Below, piece by piece: positions 34,708 to 43,910 of a stretch of DNA of 64,000 nucleotides. Under the pieces are notes generated by a model, which ran no database searches, was not told the DNA's origin, and worked only from the letters and a program-made list of their open reading frames with translations. The position numbers and the translations under genes are program-made. Source of the stretch: Toxorhynchites rutilus septentrionalis (Eukaryota; Arthropoda; Insecta; Diptera; Culicidae); contig NC_073746.1 of assembly GCF_029784135.1 (NCBI RefSeq), positions 5,997,136 to 6,061,135 of the forward strand, written 5' to 3'. Each line of letters begins with the position of its first letter. Within the stretch, counting starts at the first letter, position 1.

Positions 34708-35184
34708 AAACATGTCACAAAGCTGGATGGGAAGAAATTTTCCAACTGTGAAAGCTGTGGCGAGTGGCAAATGCAATCGCTAAACAGAAAGGTTTAGCCG
34801 AACAAGATGGGGATATCGAGTGATAACAAAACAATAAACTCTTTAGATTGAAGATAATTTTGTGATCCTGGAAAGGACCCTTTTTAGCCTGCATGTGAAT
34901 CCAACGAGCGAAGAAATCGTAATGAATGTATTTTTGACGTAGGACTACGTCTTTCATTTCTATACCGGGGTGTAAAATCAAAGTTTCGAAAACGAAAGCG
35001 TTACGCCGGAGACCGAGATTTTGAGCGACAATAGCTCTTAAACAACTGACCGAAATGGTATGATAAACACTTCATTCGAAAGATAAAATTTCTACGAGGT
35101 ATATACTTGTTACTTTTTCATCCAAAAACTTGTTTCAATTGCCTTAAAATTGCTTTCAAAACAGGCTATTGAAATCACCAATCG

Positions 35185-35220
35185 GTATATAAGCGAGCGC
35201 CGCTCGGAAATCCACTCAGT
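35185..35220 (+). promoter_or_regulatory. Core promoter: TATA box plus arthropod initiator
   Basis: TATATAAG at 35185-35192 is followed by ACTCAGTT with the initiator TCAGT at 35216-35220, so the predicted start A is about 33 bp downstream of the TATA. The spacing is ideal. Upstream CACCAAT resembles a CCAAT element. The downstream sequence has ATG at 35281 but runs into a pentamer repeat within ten codons, so this is an orphan promoter, perhaps from a histone gene. Confidence 0.55.
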
Positions 35221-35304
35221 TCTAATTGAACAGCGATTGGAGCATGTTGTCGCTGTTCTGGTGAAGCTGACTTCGTTCATCATGAAAGCGCTGGTGCGCT
35301 TATT

Positions 35305-35358
35305 ACCTGACCTGACCTGACCTGACCTGACCTGACCTGACCTGACCTGACCTGACCT
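35305..35358. repeat. (CCTGA)n pentamer microsatellite
   Basis: About ten CCTGA units are followed by one CCTAA. On the minus strand it reads TCAGG. It lies just after the short ATG frame of the orphan promoter. Confidence 0.97.
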
Positions 35359-35359
35359 A

Positions 35360-36008
35360 ACCTTATGTTTTCTAACCATATAACACTGCGACCAAATACA
35401 TTTGCTTTTGTGATTTTTAAATCAAGTGCAATGAACAGGTGGTTATCGAGTTAGCATTAACCACTGGTGGGCTTTATCGACGTTATCGTTGTTGAAAAAT
35501 AATCTGCCAGTTCCCCTGGGAATTGAAAAAAAAAACATTCAAGCGAAAGAGTTTATTTTGATGTTTTCTATCCATATGACACTGCGACCAAATACATTTG
35601 GTTTTGTGATTTTTCAATCAAGTGCGATCAACGTAAGACCACGTCTTTTGGGATGTTTACCCAACAATTTCTCAAAAGAGAAATGGGTGTTCTGAGAAAG
35701 GATGAGCGATCGCAAAAAATAATGTAGACTAATTTGATGCAACAGATATTTTGTCTATTGGAAATGTAATACAAATCATATCACAATACAAGCAATGTAT
35801 TATGCATTATACAACTTTCGTGTGATTGCTTTTTTTGCTAAATATTGTGGCTTCAACGTAACGCTCTCGTTTTCGAAGTCCCCCAAATATTCATTTCTTA
35901 ATTCATTCAGAATTGATTCAGATGCAACTAAAAACAAATGATCACTGAATCAACGATAGTCCTGCGTCACCCTTGCGGTTATACCACAGATATAACCTAC
36001 TTCCTGTT
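35360..36008 (-). repeat. GACGTRGGACTA family end with tandem units, inverted copy of 7018-7520
   Basis: Read on the minus strand it starts at 36008 with the hairpin (GGTTATATCTGTGGTATAACC), GTGACGCAGGACTATC and AATATTTGGGGGACTTCGAAAA. It then shows two diverged copies of the ATTTGGTCGCAGTGT unit (35570-35640 and 35365-35440). The order matches 7018-7520. Confidence 0.75.
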
Positions 36009-36114
36009 TTTTGCCATCGCTGCCTTTTAACGCTCATTCATTCGTCTCGTTGGATTCGCCCCTCTGGCTGAGTCTGCCGATTTGTCTCTATCCTGTGAGT
36101 GTGTACCGCTAGAG

Positions 36115-36121
36115 TATAAAA
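36115..36121 (+). promoter_or_regulatory. TATA box of the H2A copy 2 upstream region
   Basis: GTATAAAA lies about 75 bp before the H2A-like sequence, after a conserved stretch (CTCATTCATTCGTCTCGTTG). The same stretch precedes H2A copy 3, where the box reads AATAAAA (about 37697), so that copy has lost its TATA. Confidence 0.5.
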
Positions 36122-36188
36122 CACGCGGACCCCAAAAAAATATCTTATTTTCTTTCAAACCGTAAACCCGTGTGGTTGTACGGCATCG

Positions 36189-36427
36189 GCATCGTGGACG
36201 TAACAAAGGAGGACAAGTTAAGGGAAAGGCAAAGTCCCACTCGAACCGTGCAGGTGTGCAGTTCCCTGTTGGTCGCATTCACTGATTGCTCCGCAAGGGT
36301 AACTAGGCCGAACGGATTGGTGCCGGAGCACCAGTATACCTAACAGCGATTATAGAGTTTCGGCCGTCGGAGTGCTCGAGTTGGCTTGCAAAGCAGCTCA
36401 CGACAATCAGAAAACCCGCATCAAGAA
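36189..36427 (+). pseudogene. Histone H2A pseudogene, copy 2
   Basis: The start codon and first residues are lost, but [20 protein letters not shown] and VGRIH are clear. Then come a stop, LLRKGN, a second stop, AERIGAGAPVYLTAIIEF and, after a one-base shift, VGVLELACKAAHDNQKTRI. This covers the N-tail to alpha-3 of H2A in the right order, so the identity is firm. Two stops and one frameshift rule out function. It is bounded upstream by a TATA-containing segment and downstream by a perfect histone stem-loop at 36662. Confidence 0.93.
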
Positions 36428-36661
36428 CAGAGCAGCTTCGGTTCGGCGCTCATCAAGGCAACAATTAGTTTCAGTGAGTGGCAAAGTGTTTCTCCGGCAC
36501 GTCGCATTAAATGTAATTTACTGAACAACATGTCACAAGCTGGATGGGAAGAAATTTTCCAACTGTGAAAGCTGTGGCGAGTGGCAAACGCAATAGCTAA
36601 ACAGGAAGGTTTAACCGAACAAGATGGGAATATCGAGTGATAACAAAAACACAACACCAAA

Positions 36662-36677
36662 GGTTCTTTTCAGAACC
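36662..36677 (+). promoter_or_regulatory. Histone 3' stem-loop, perfect
   Basis: GGTTCTTTTCAGAACC has a perfect 6-bp stem and the TTTC loop. It is preceded by ACACCAAA, as around functional histone processing signals. It lies about 235 bp after the end of the recognisable H2A copy 2. Confidence 0.85.
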
Positions 36678-36807
36678 ATCAACATATTCATAAAGAGTAA
36701 ACAGTAAACTAATCAATTTTTCAGGTAGATAGGTAGGTATTCACGTAGGAGAAGAAAATAAAACAATATATTTAAAATATATATTTAACAAAAGCTGTCC
36801 CCTTTGT

Positions 36808-36855
36808 ATAGTCCTACGTCACTCCGGTTATGTCCCCGACATTACCCACCCGTCT
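36808..36855 (-). repeat. Hairpin end of the GACGTRGGACTA family, minus orientation
   Basis: On the minus strand this reads GGGTGGGTAATGTCGGGGAC, ATAACCGGAG, TGACGTAGGACTATA: the family end signature. It closes the H2A copy 2 unit. The same end at 38335-38393 closes the copy 3 unit. Confidence 0.75.
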
Positions 36856-37590
36856 TTTTTTCAAAACCACGAGTACTAAGTTTTCTAAATTGGAACCATT
36901 CCATAAAACAAGGCGCTTTTCAGGGCCATTAAACCTTCCAAAAAAGAGTTTAGGAAATACAGTTCAATGCTTTCTAAAACATTATCCAAAATAATAATAA
37001 AACACAAATTGATTTTTTCATAATTTGTTTGCCAGGATCTGATGAGTATGTGAATTTGGCAGTTGTTCTGAGCTTATTGATTGTTGGGGACTTTCCTGAT
37101 TATTCAATTTCCACCAATTCTTAAATTGTTTCCAGATTGAAAATACAGTAATTTACTATTAGTTCGACATTTAGCTAATCGGACGGACATGTAATGCGAC
37201 TTATTTAGTTGGACATTTTTGTAAACATAGAGATCCAAATTGTGACCCCACATTGAAAGTCGACACTGTACCACTGTCATCGCAAATGTTCAATTACAGG
37301 TTAAAATCGCCTCCAATGCGACACTGAGTGGCACTTCGGCACGTCGCATTGAATGTAATTTACTGTACAACATGTCACAAAGCTGGATGGGAAGAAATTT
37401 TCCATCTGTGAAAGCTGTGGCGAGTGGCAAACGGAATCGCTAAACAGAAAGGTTTAGCCGAACAAGATGGGGATATCAAGTGATAACAAAACAATGAACT
37501 CTTTGGATTGAAGATAATTTTGTGATCCTGAAAAGGACCCTTTTTTGCCTGCATGTGAATCAACGAGCGAACAAATCGTAATGAATGTAT
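36855..37590. repeat. Segmental duplication, copy 2
   Basis: This matches 34205-34960 nearly throughout and includes the MITE at 37144-37367. On the minus strand at about 37528 a histone-like stem-loop GGTCCTTTTCAGGATC is present; the first block has a one-base variant near 34870. Confidence 0.88.
37144..37367. mobile_element. Small MITE with TACAGTAA ends, copy 2
   Basis: Same ends and length as 34484-34707. It was copied as part of the segmental duplication rather than by a separate insertion, because the flanks match too. Confidence 0.6.
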
Positions 37591-37771
37591 TTTTTTGCCA
37601 TCGCTCCCTTTTAACGCTCATTCGTTCGTCTCGTTGGACTCGCCCCTCTGGCTGAGTTTGCCGATTTGTCTCTATCCTGTGAGTGTGTACCGCTAGAGAA
37701 TAAAACGCGCGGACCCCAAAAAAATATCTTAATTTATTTCAAACCGTAAACCCGTGTGGTTGTACGGCATC

Positions 37772-38006
37772 GGCATCGTGGACGTAACAAAGGAGGACAA
37801 GTTAAGGGAAAGGCAAAGACCCACTCGAACCGTGCAGGTGTGCAGTTCTTCGTAGGTGTATCCGCCAATTGCTCCGCAAGGGTAGCTAGGCCGAGCGCGT
37901 AAGTACCAGTGCACCAGTCTACCTAGCCGGCGTTATATAGTTTCGGCCGCCGAAGTGTTCGAGTTGGCTGGTAAAGCTGCTCGCGACGATAAGAAAAACC
38001 GCATAC
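37772..38006 (+). pseudogene. Histone H2A pseudogene, copy 3
   Basis: Like copy 2, it lacks the start codon and reads [19 protein letters not shown] before drifting (FVGVSANCSARVARPSA in a shifted frame). The region before alpha-3 reads AAEVFELAGKAARDDKKNRI. Upstream and downstream flanks match copy 2 closely, so the two are a recent tandem pair about 1.58 kb apart, while copy 1 shares the more diverged body (VARPSALVPVHQST in frame 3). It is non-functional. Confidence 0.9.
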
Positions 38007-38197
38007 AGAACCGACACTGAGTGGTGATAATGCGACGTGCCATTGAATGTAATTTACTGAACAACATGTCACAAGCTGGATGGGAAGAAATTTTCCAACT
38101 GTGAAAGCTGTGGCGAGTGGCAAACGCAATAGCTAAACAGGAAGGTTTAACCGAACAAGATAGGAATATCGAGTGATAACAAAAACACAACACCAAA

Positions 38198-38213
38198 GGT
38201 TCTTTTCAGAACC
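38198..38213 (+). promoter_or_regulatory. Histone 3' stem-loop, perfect
   Basis: GGTTCTTTTCAGAACC, identical to the one at 36662, at the same distance in the duplicated unit. Confidence 0.85.
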
Positions 38214-38334
38214 ATCAACATATTCATAAAGAGTAAACAGTAAACTAATCCATTTTTCAGGTAGATAGGTAGGTATTCACGTAGGAGAAGAAAATAAAAC
38301 AATATATTTAAAATATATATTTAACAAAAGCTGT

Positions 38335-38393
38335 CCCCTTTGTATAGTCCTACGTCACTCCGGTTATGTCCCCGACATTACCCACCCGTCTTT
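38335..38393 (-). repeat. Hairpin end of the GACGTRGGACTA family, second minus copy
   Basis: Identical in layout to 36808-36855. It closes the H2A copy 3 unit. Confidence 0.75.
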
Positions 38394-38960
38394 TTTTGCA
38401 CATCTCATGTTTACGTAGTTCTCGAACCGCGAAAGTTCATTCACCTCTAGTATCTGAAATGACGATTTTCCCAGGTTTCGCAGTTTAAAAGTACGTTTTA
38501 GGGAAACATATTCTGGTCTGCACAACGACAAGCGAGTACAAAAGTACTCAACACCAAATAACACCCCGACTTGCATGTATTTGCTAAGCGGATTCCCCCA
38601 GGCACATTATTTCCGATGTCCGTGTTAGGGAAACACAGCTTAGTGGGAAAAAGATACCCCCGACTTGCATGTTTTGACAAAGCGGATTCCCCCAGGTACA
38701 TCGATTTTGAAGTCTGTGTTGAGGAAACCGTAAATCGGGCCAATCAAAACTGGGCGGTTGAGGCGTTTAGATAACGCTTGACATTTTATAGTTATTCATT
38801 TGTTTATCTCATGAAAAATAACATTTCATTAATTGTGATAGACGCGTAAAAATATTTCCTATCAATTGATGCAAACATCTTTCCGATCTGTTAAGAAATG
38901 TTCAAGTTATAAGCATTCGAAATACGGGTAGGGTTAGCACACAAATCGACAGAACAAATG
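38394..38960 (+). repeat. GACGTRGGACTA family interior with ~85-bp minisatellite
   Basis: About three minisatellite units (GTTAGGGAAACAC, CCCCGACTTGCATG) are followed by the constant right part: AATCGGGCCAATCAAAACTG, GGCGTTTAGATAACGC, CCTATCAATTGATGCAAACA. The right terminal palindrome is missing. Confidence 0.75.
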
Positions 38961-39598
38961 TATGGAAAAAAATGAATGTTCTTCCAGTTTTCATGAATTT
39001 ATACCACTTAGAGATTAGCGAATTGTAACGTATAGCATATCAAACAAATTTAGAGAATTTCCGAATCGATTGATATGCAATTCATGAGCATTCGTACACA
39101 GTGAAAATAGTTATTAACGTTTATTTTATTTCATAAAAACTTTATTTCAACCTGTTTTCTGATTTGGCACCCTTCCTGAAAGACGTACTTCTATGTCATA
39201 ATCTCTATTGTACCCAAAAATCAAATAAAATTCGCGAAATAGAACCATTTTGAGTAATGAGACACTGTTTAATGGCAAACAAAATGTTCAAAATCTGAGA
39301 CAAAACGGTACCCTAATGTTTATTGAGAATAATGTGTAAAATCATCACATTCATCAATCGTCAAAATCATAATCTTAATCAAATAAAACATTTATACAAA
39401 AAAAAATCGGAGTGATGAAGGTAGCAAAATAAGTAAACAATTTAATTAATAAAACAGATTTGTTTTGTGAACAAGCTAGTTGAACGGATGGGAAGGAATC
39501 ATCTGTGTTATACAAGCATCCTTTCAGTATAACTCAAGCTGAACCCATGCTTAATAAAGTATATTTTATTCAATTAGTATGCAACACCTAATCAAATA
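38961..39598. other. Unassigned AT-rich stretch
   Basis: It contains a weak GACGTACTTCTATGTC at about 39181 and nothing else recognisable. Confidence 0.4.
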
Positions 39599-39770
39599 TA
39601 CAGGTTTTCCATTTCGGGATTCCGAAAGTATACAGCCCTGCGCTGACAACCGTTTGACATAGCTGTCAACCAAAGCGTCATATCGTTAGTTGAATGTCTG
39701 CTATTTTACAATATGGATCGTTTTCGCATCGCACAACGTGTTAATTTTGTTAAATTATACTATAATAAAG

Positions 39771-40830
39771 GGTGGGTTATATATATGATATAACCGCAAG
39801 GTTGACGTGGGACTATCTTAGCTTAGCAATCATTTGTTTGTATTGATTAAATTTTTGATTGAATGAAACAATTTCCCAATTCAATTAAATGTGAGTAAAA
39901 CGATTGAACAAAGGCTATGTAAGGTCGATTCATGCATTGTGATAGATTATGTTCTTCGTTTCAAGTAAATTTCATGACAGTCCTTTTACATTTGGTATGA
40001 TGCCTAGGACAAAATATGTGAACGAAAGAATTATCAAACGATTATTTATTTTAATTTTACCCCTGAAGTTTGCGTCTCTTAAGTGTATATACTTCTCGAA
40101 CGGCGAATTCGCTTGATTTGATGAACTTCAGGCACTCAGTTTCGGACATGTACCTTAAACGCATATTGTTTAATCAATAGGTGTTATCGCAGCAAATGGT
40201 TATCAACATTTTGCCTAATCATCAAATGATGTGGGTAGAAATTCTGTGAGCAGAACATATGAAGGCATATCCTTCAATGCAATCTTGAATAACCGAGCAA
40301 AAACGTTGTGTTCGTAACCGCTATGCAAAACAAAAATGCGGGTGCAGAAGTACCCCCGGCTTGCATGAATCCACAACTTCAACTTCTATAGAAGAAAAAT
40401 AATCCGACCTGCATGAATTTGCAATGCCAATTTCCCAAGGCACATAAGTTTTGAAATCTCTGTTAGGAAACATATTTCAGTTAGAACAAAAGTCCCCATA
40501 CTTTCATGTATTTGCAATGCCGATTTCCACGAGGCTGCTCGGTTTTGATGGGAAACCGTAAATTGGGCCAATCGAAACGAGGCAGTTAGGGCGTTTAGAT
40601 AACGCTCAACATTTCACAGTTATTCAATTGTTTATCTAATGAAAAATAACATTTTATTAATTGCGATAGATGCGTAGAAATATTCCCTATCAATTGATGC
40701 AAACATCTCTCCGATCCAGTAAGAAATGTTCGAGTTATAAGCATTCGAAATCTTGCATTTTTTCCTGCATGTTCTGTGTATAGGTTTTCATTTTACCCAC
40801 CGTATATTCCGGTTAGACGTAGTCCCACGT
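39771..40830 (+). mobile_element. GACGTRGGACTA family, near-complete copy inside the DD41D transposase
   Basis: The left end has the hairpin GGTTATATATATGATATAACC and GTTGACGTGGGACTATC. The right end has GGTTAGACGTAGTCCCACGTCAA. Between them are a short minisatellite (40320-40560) and the constant right part. It interrupts a reading frame that is continuous on either side, so it moved as a unit. No transposase and no clear target duplication are visible. Confidence 0.8.
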
Positions 40831-41811
40831 CAAAAATGATGAAAAACCGGAAAATGTTTTTCCAGCATTACGGACGGATTTTGGTCGTCATGGACGGCCT
40901 ACAAAGCACACAATCGCTAATGTAGTGCGTACATTAGAACAAACTGGATCCGTAGCGGATAATGTGAAACCTGTGCATCATCGTAATGTGCGTTCGACCG
41001 AAAATATTGCTGCTGTTGCTGCCAGTGTGGAGGATGACCCGAATGTTTCGATTCCACGGCGTGCTCAGCTATTGGGCTTGTCAAACACATCATTGTGGCG
41101 AATTTTGCATTTGGACTTGTACCTACATCCATATAAAGTCCAACTGGTACAAAAATAAGAGCGTGGAATGCGTCGGGCATACGTCGATTGGGTGAACGAA
41201 CAACAGCAGCAAAATGCTGAATTTTCGCATCAAATTTTCTTCAGTGATGAGGCACATTTCGAGCTCGGTGGCTATGTGAACACCCAAAATTTCCGTAAAT
41301 GGGGCTCAAAAAATCCACACGTGATTGTTGAGAGGCCATTGCATCCGCCAAAAGTCACTGTTTGGTGCGCATTATGGTCTGGTGGAGTCATCGGGCCGTA
41401 TTTCTTTGAAAATGAGGACGGCGAGACGGTAACTGTGAATGGTGAGCGCTGTGGCCGCATGTTAACCGATTTTTTTTGCCACAAATTGAAGATATGGATA
41501 CGGATGACATGTGGTTTCAGCAGGACGGCGCCACGTGCCATACAACACGACCGAACATGGCCATATTACGAACGAAATTTGAGGGACGCATAATTTCGCG
41601 TTTTGGTGATGCCAATTGGCCGTCCAGATCATGCGATTTGAACCCGCTAGACTTTTTTTTGTGGGGTTATGCGAAAGACCGTGTCTATGCCAACTCTCCG
41701 CAAACTCTTGAACATTTGAAAAACAACATTCGTGAAGTTATGACCGAGATACCGCCCCATATGTGCCGAAAAGTCAGAAAATTACCTGTTCCGGATCAAG
41801 GTGTGCGAGAA

Positions 41812-42188
41812 CCCAGCAAACATTAAATCGTATAACTTTGCACATGATAAGTCACATATAATTTCGTATCAAATCACAATCGCATAAAATATCAATCAAA
41901 ATATCGATCATATATATCTAAAATCGCATAAAATGGAAAAACACGATTTTCCTTGTCATCGATGGATTGAGTGGTAACGTTGTCGTATCAAATCGCATAT
42001 CAGTCCAAAAAGCATCGCATATCGTTATATACGGCTTTATATGCGTACAAAATATGGCATATACGTATATCGCCTCCACTTTTGCGTGTATATGCTAGTT
42101 ATCTGCATCATATATCATACAAATGTGTCTTGGTTGTATGTATATCGCCTCCAATTATAGCTATTCATACGACTTAATGTTTGCTGGG
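41812..42188. mobile_element. MITE with CCCAGCAAACATTAA ends
   Basis: Left CCCAGCAAACATTAAATCG and right (complement) CCCAGCAAACATTAAGTCG bound 377 bp of AT-rich sequence full of CGCATAAAAT and CGTATATCGCC motifs. It splits the C-terminus of the DD41D transposase. The target duplication is too short to fix. Confidence 0.85.
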
Positions 42189-42340
42189 AAAGCCCTAGGT
42201 AGACATTTGAATGATGTTGTATTTCACACATAATGGCATAAACCAAACTTTAAGTTGAAATAAATGTTTCATCGAAATTCGAATTCTAAGTGTGTTTTAT
42301 TTCAATTTACTTTCGGAATTTAAAGTTGGAAAACCCTGTA

Positions 42341-42849
42341 TTACACTATCTGTTGACGTAGGATTTCGACACTCAATATTCGGAGTCATAATTTATGGAT
42401 TCTACTGTACTTTTAGAATACAAAACTATCCCGCAATTTTTTGGCTTAAAATGCAAATAAGGGTAGTAGATAAACAATTTAACTATTTAATGAATTAAAT
42501 GTGAATGTTTTACGAATGCCATCACAGTCGAATATATGTGAACATTTACCTCTTATCGTGCTTGTTAAATGGATAGTATGTATGTCCATTAATCCATTAA
42601 TATATACTCGATAAACTGTCATTCACCATATGATTTGATTTTGAAATCCACGTTATCGAGCTATTCGAGCTATTACTTCTGTTATTAGTAGCGGACTTTT
42701 TCAAAATTGCGATAGCCGTACTTTTGTTAATAATCCGATCAGTAACATTCTCATCCAAAAGGTCTTTAAAAACAAGCTATTTTTGCCTGAAATTGGTCCT
42801 TAAACAAACATCGATGCATTGACTGATCGCAACGCTTGCTCAAAATTCA
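42341..42849. other. Unassigned stretch
   Basis: TTGACGTAGGATTTCGAC at 42354 is another single family motif. No gene is recognised. Confidence 0.35.
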
Positions 42850-43260
42850 AACCCTGAATCCATATTCTGGAAACGCTGCTCTGCCAGTCTTTCTCTGCCA
42901 TTATCAACGTTATTGAGCAACTCTAATCAAACCGGGAATTTCCCCCAAAGTATGGGAACGATCATTTGCCTTCCCTGTGTATAAAAAGGCTGCAAGAGAA
43001 ATGTGAAAAACTATCGTGGAATTCATTCTGGACCTTTGATTTTTGTATAATATCAAAACGATGTCAATACAATTCTCAAATTTATGGAGCTCTCATATGC
43101 CGATAACTTCAAACTCTTCATGAAGATGCGACATTTCTACAGCGACAGATTACGTTTTTGCTAGTTGGTGTGAAGTAAATTGTATATCGCTGAATTCATC
43201 AAAATGCCCTGCTATCTCTTTGGGCTCTATATTAGCGGAAATTTATCGTAATAACCCTCA
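42850..43260 (+). pseudogene. Decayed non-LTR reverse transcriptase fragment
   Basis: In changing plus-strand frames I can read KVWERSFAFPVYKKA then NVKNYRGIHSGPLIF, followed by SYADNFKLFMKM, which corresponds to the YADD box with the second Asp changed to Asn. CISLNSSKCPAISF comes next. This is the order of RT blocks in Jockey/R1-type elements with an internal deletion before YADN. It has many stops. Confidence 0.6.
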
Positions 43261-43910
43261 AAGCCTTTCTAGATATGAAGATCGTGTTGAAAATTTACTT
43301 TTCCGTATCATTTTTGAAACTACTTCCGGGTCTGCCAGTAATTTTCCTCCTGGTACAAATGTTGCCACCAAACCAACCTCGACACTGTACGACATTCATT
43401 ACAACTAATAATTATCAAATACAATGTGTTATTTTTAATCCTTAAAAGCTGTGGACAAAAAAGCAAGAAAAAAATATCTGCTTCGTAAAAAAACATTGAT
43501 CAAAGTATTCTAGTCTAGAAATCTGAAAAAAAAATTCCTTCATATTTCTGTAGATTAGGCATTCAAGAATATATCCTAGAAAGGACTTATCGAAAATCCC
43601 ATTATTTACCGAGCTAGAGCCATTTTAGTGATAGTATCTAATCTAGTACGGCAAAAACAATGAACCTCAAACGCGTTTTTCTCGAAACTAGTTTTTGCAA
43701 ACTGGCGTACATGATATCTCAAGTTCTACTGAACCGATTCATGTCGAAATTATATGAACACAATCTGTATGCATCTCTCTATCGCATTAACCTATGAAAA
43801 ATAATATCTTTCAAATTTTAATATTTTTTAAAAATCGGGAAACGTAAGAAAAAACGTTTTGAACCGCATTTTGTTTTTCAAACGGCCGCCATTTTGTCAA
43901 AAAAAAAATG

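Larger units (their letters stand above)
34205..34960. repeat. Segmental duplication, copy 1 (second copy 36855-37590)
   Basis: About 750 bp beginning near CAAAACCACGAGTAATAAG and running through a MITE to TGCCTGCATGTGAAT recurs in the same order at 36855-37590. Few substitutions separate the two copies, apart from a short extra piece (GATCTGATGAGTATGTGA) in the second. This points to a recent duplication. Confidence 0.88.
39713..42233 (+). pseudogene. DD41D transposase, interrupted twice
   Basis: The frame starts at ATG 39713 (MDRFRIAQRVNFVKLYYN). It is broken by a repeat insertion and resumes after 40830 with DEKPENVFPALRTDFGRHGR. Later landmarks are FFSDEAHFELGGYVN (first Asp), MWFQQDGATCHTTR (second Asp) and SCDLNPLDFFLWGY. 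The Asp of NPLD stands 41 residues after the second Asp, hence DD41D. There is a TAA stop at about 41156 and a frameshift in a T-run near 41470. A MITE (41812-42188) then cuts the C-terminus, after which LGRHLNDVVFHT and a stop follow. Non-functional. Confidence 0.9.
39601..42338 (+). mobile_element. DD41D mariner element carrying two nested insertions
   Basis: Ends CAGGTTTTCCATTTCGGGAT (left) and CAGGGTTTTCCAACTTTAAA (right, complement) share an inner GGATTCCGAAAGTA / GAATTCCGAAAGTA. TA duplications lie at 39599-39600 and 42339-42340. Leaving out the two inserts (39771-40830 and 41812-42188), about 1.3 kb remains, the normal size of a mariner-type element. Confidence 0.9.

Noticed and set aside
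35305..35358. Interstitial telomere repeat
   Set aside because: The unit is CCTGA, not CCTAA, and mosquitoes do not use the TTAGG telomere.
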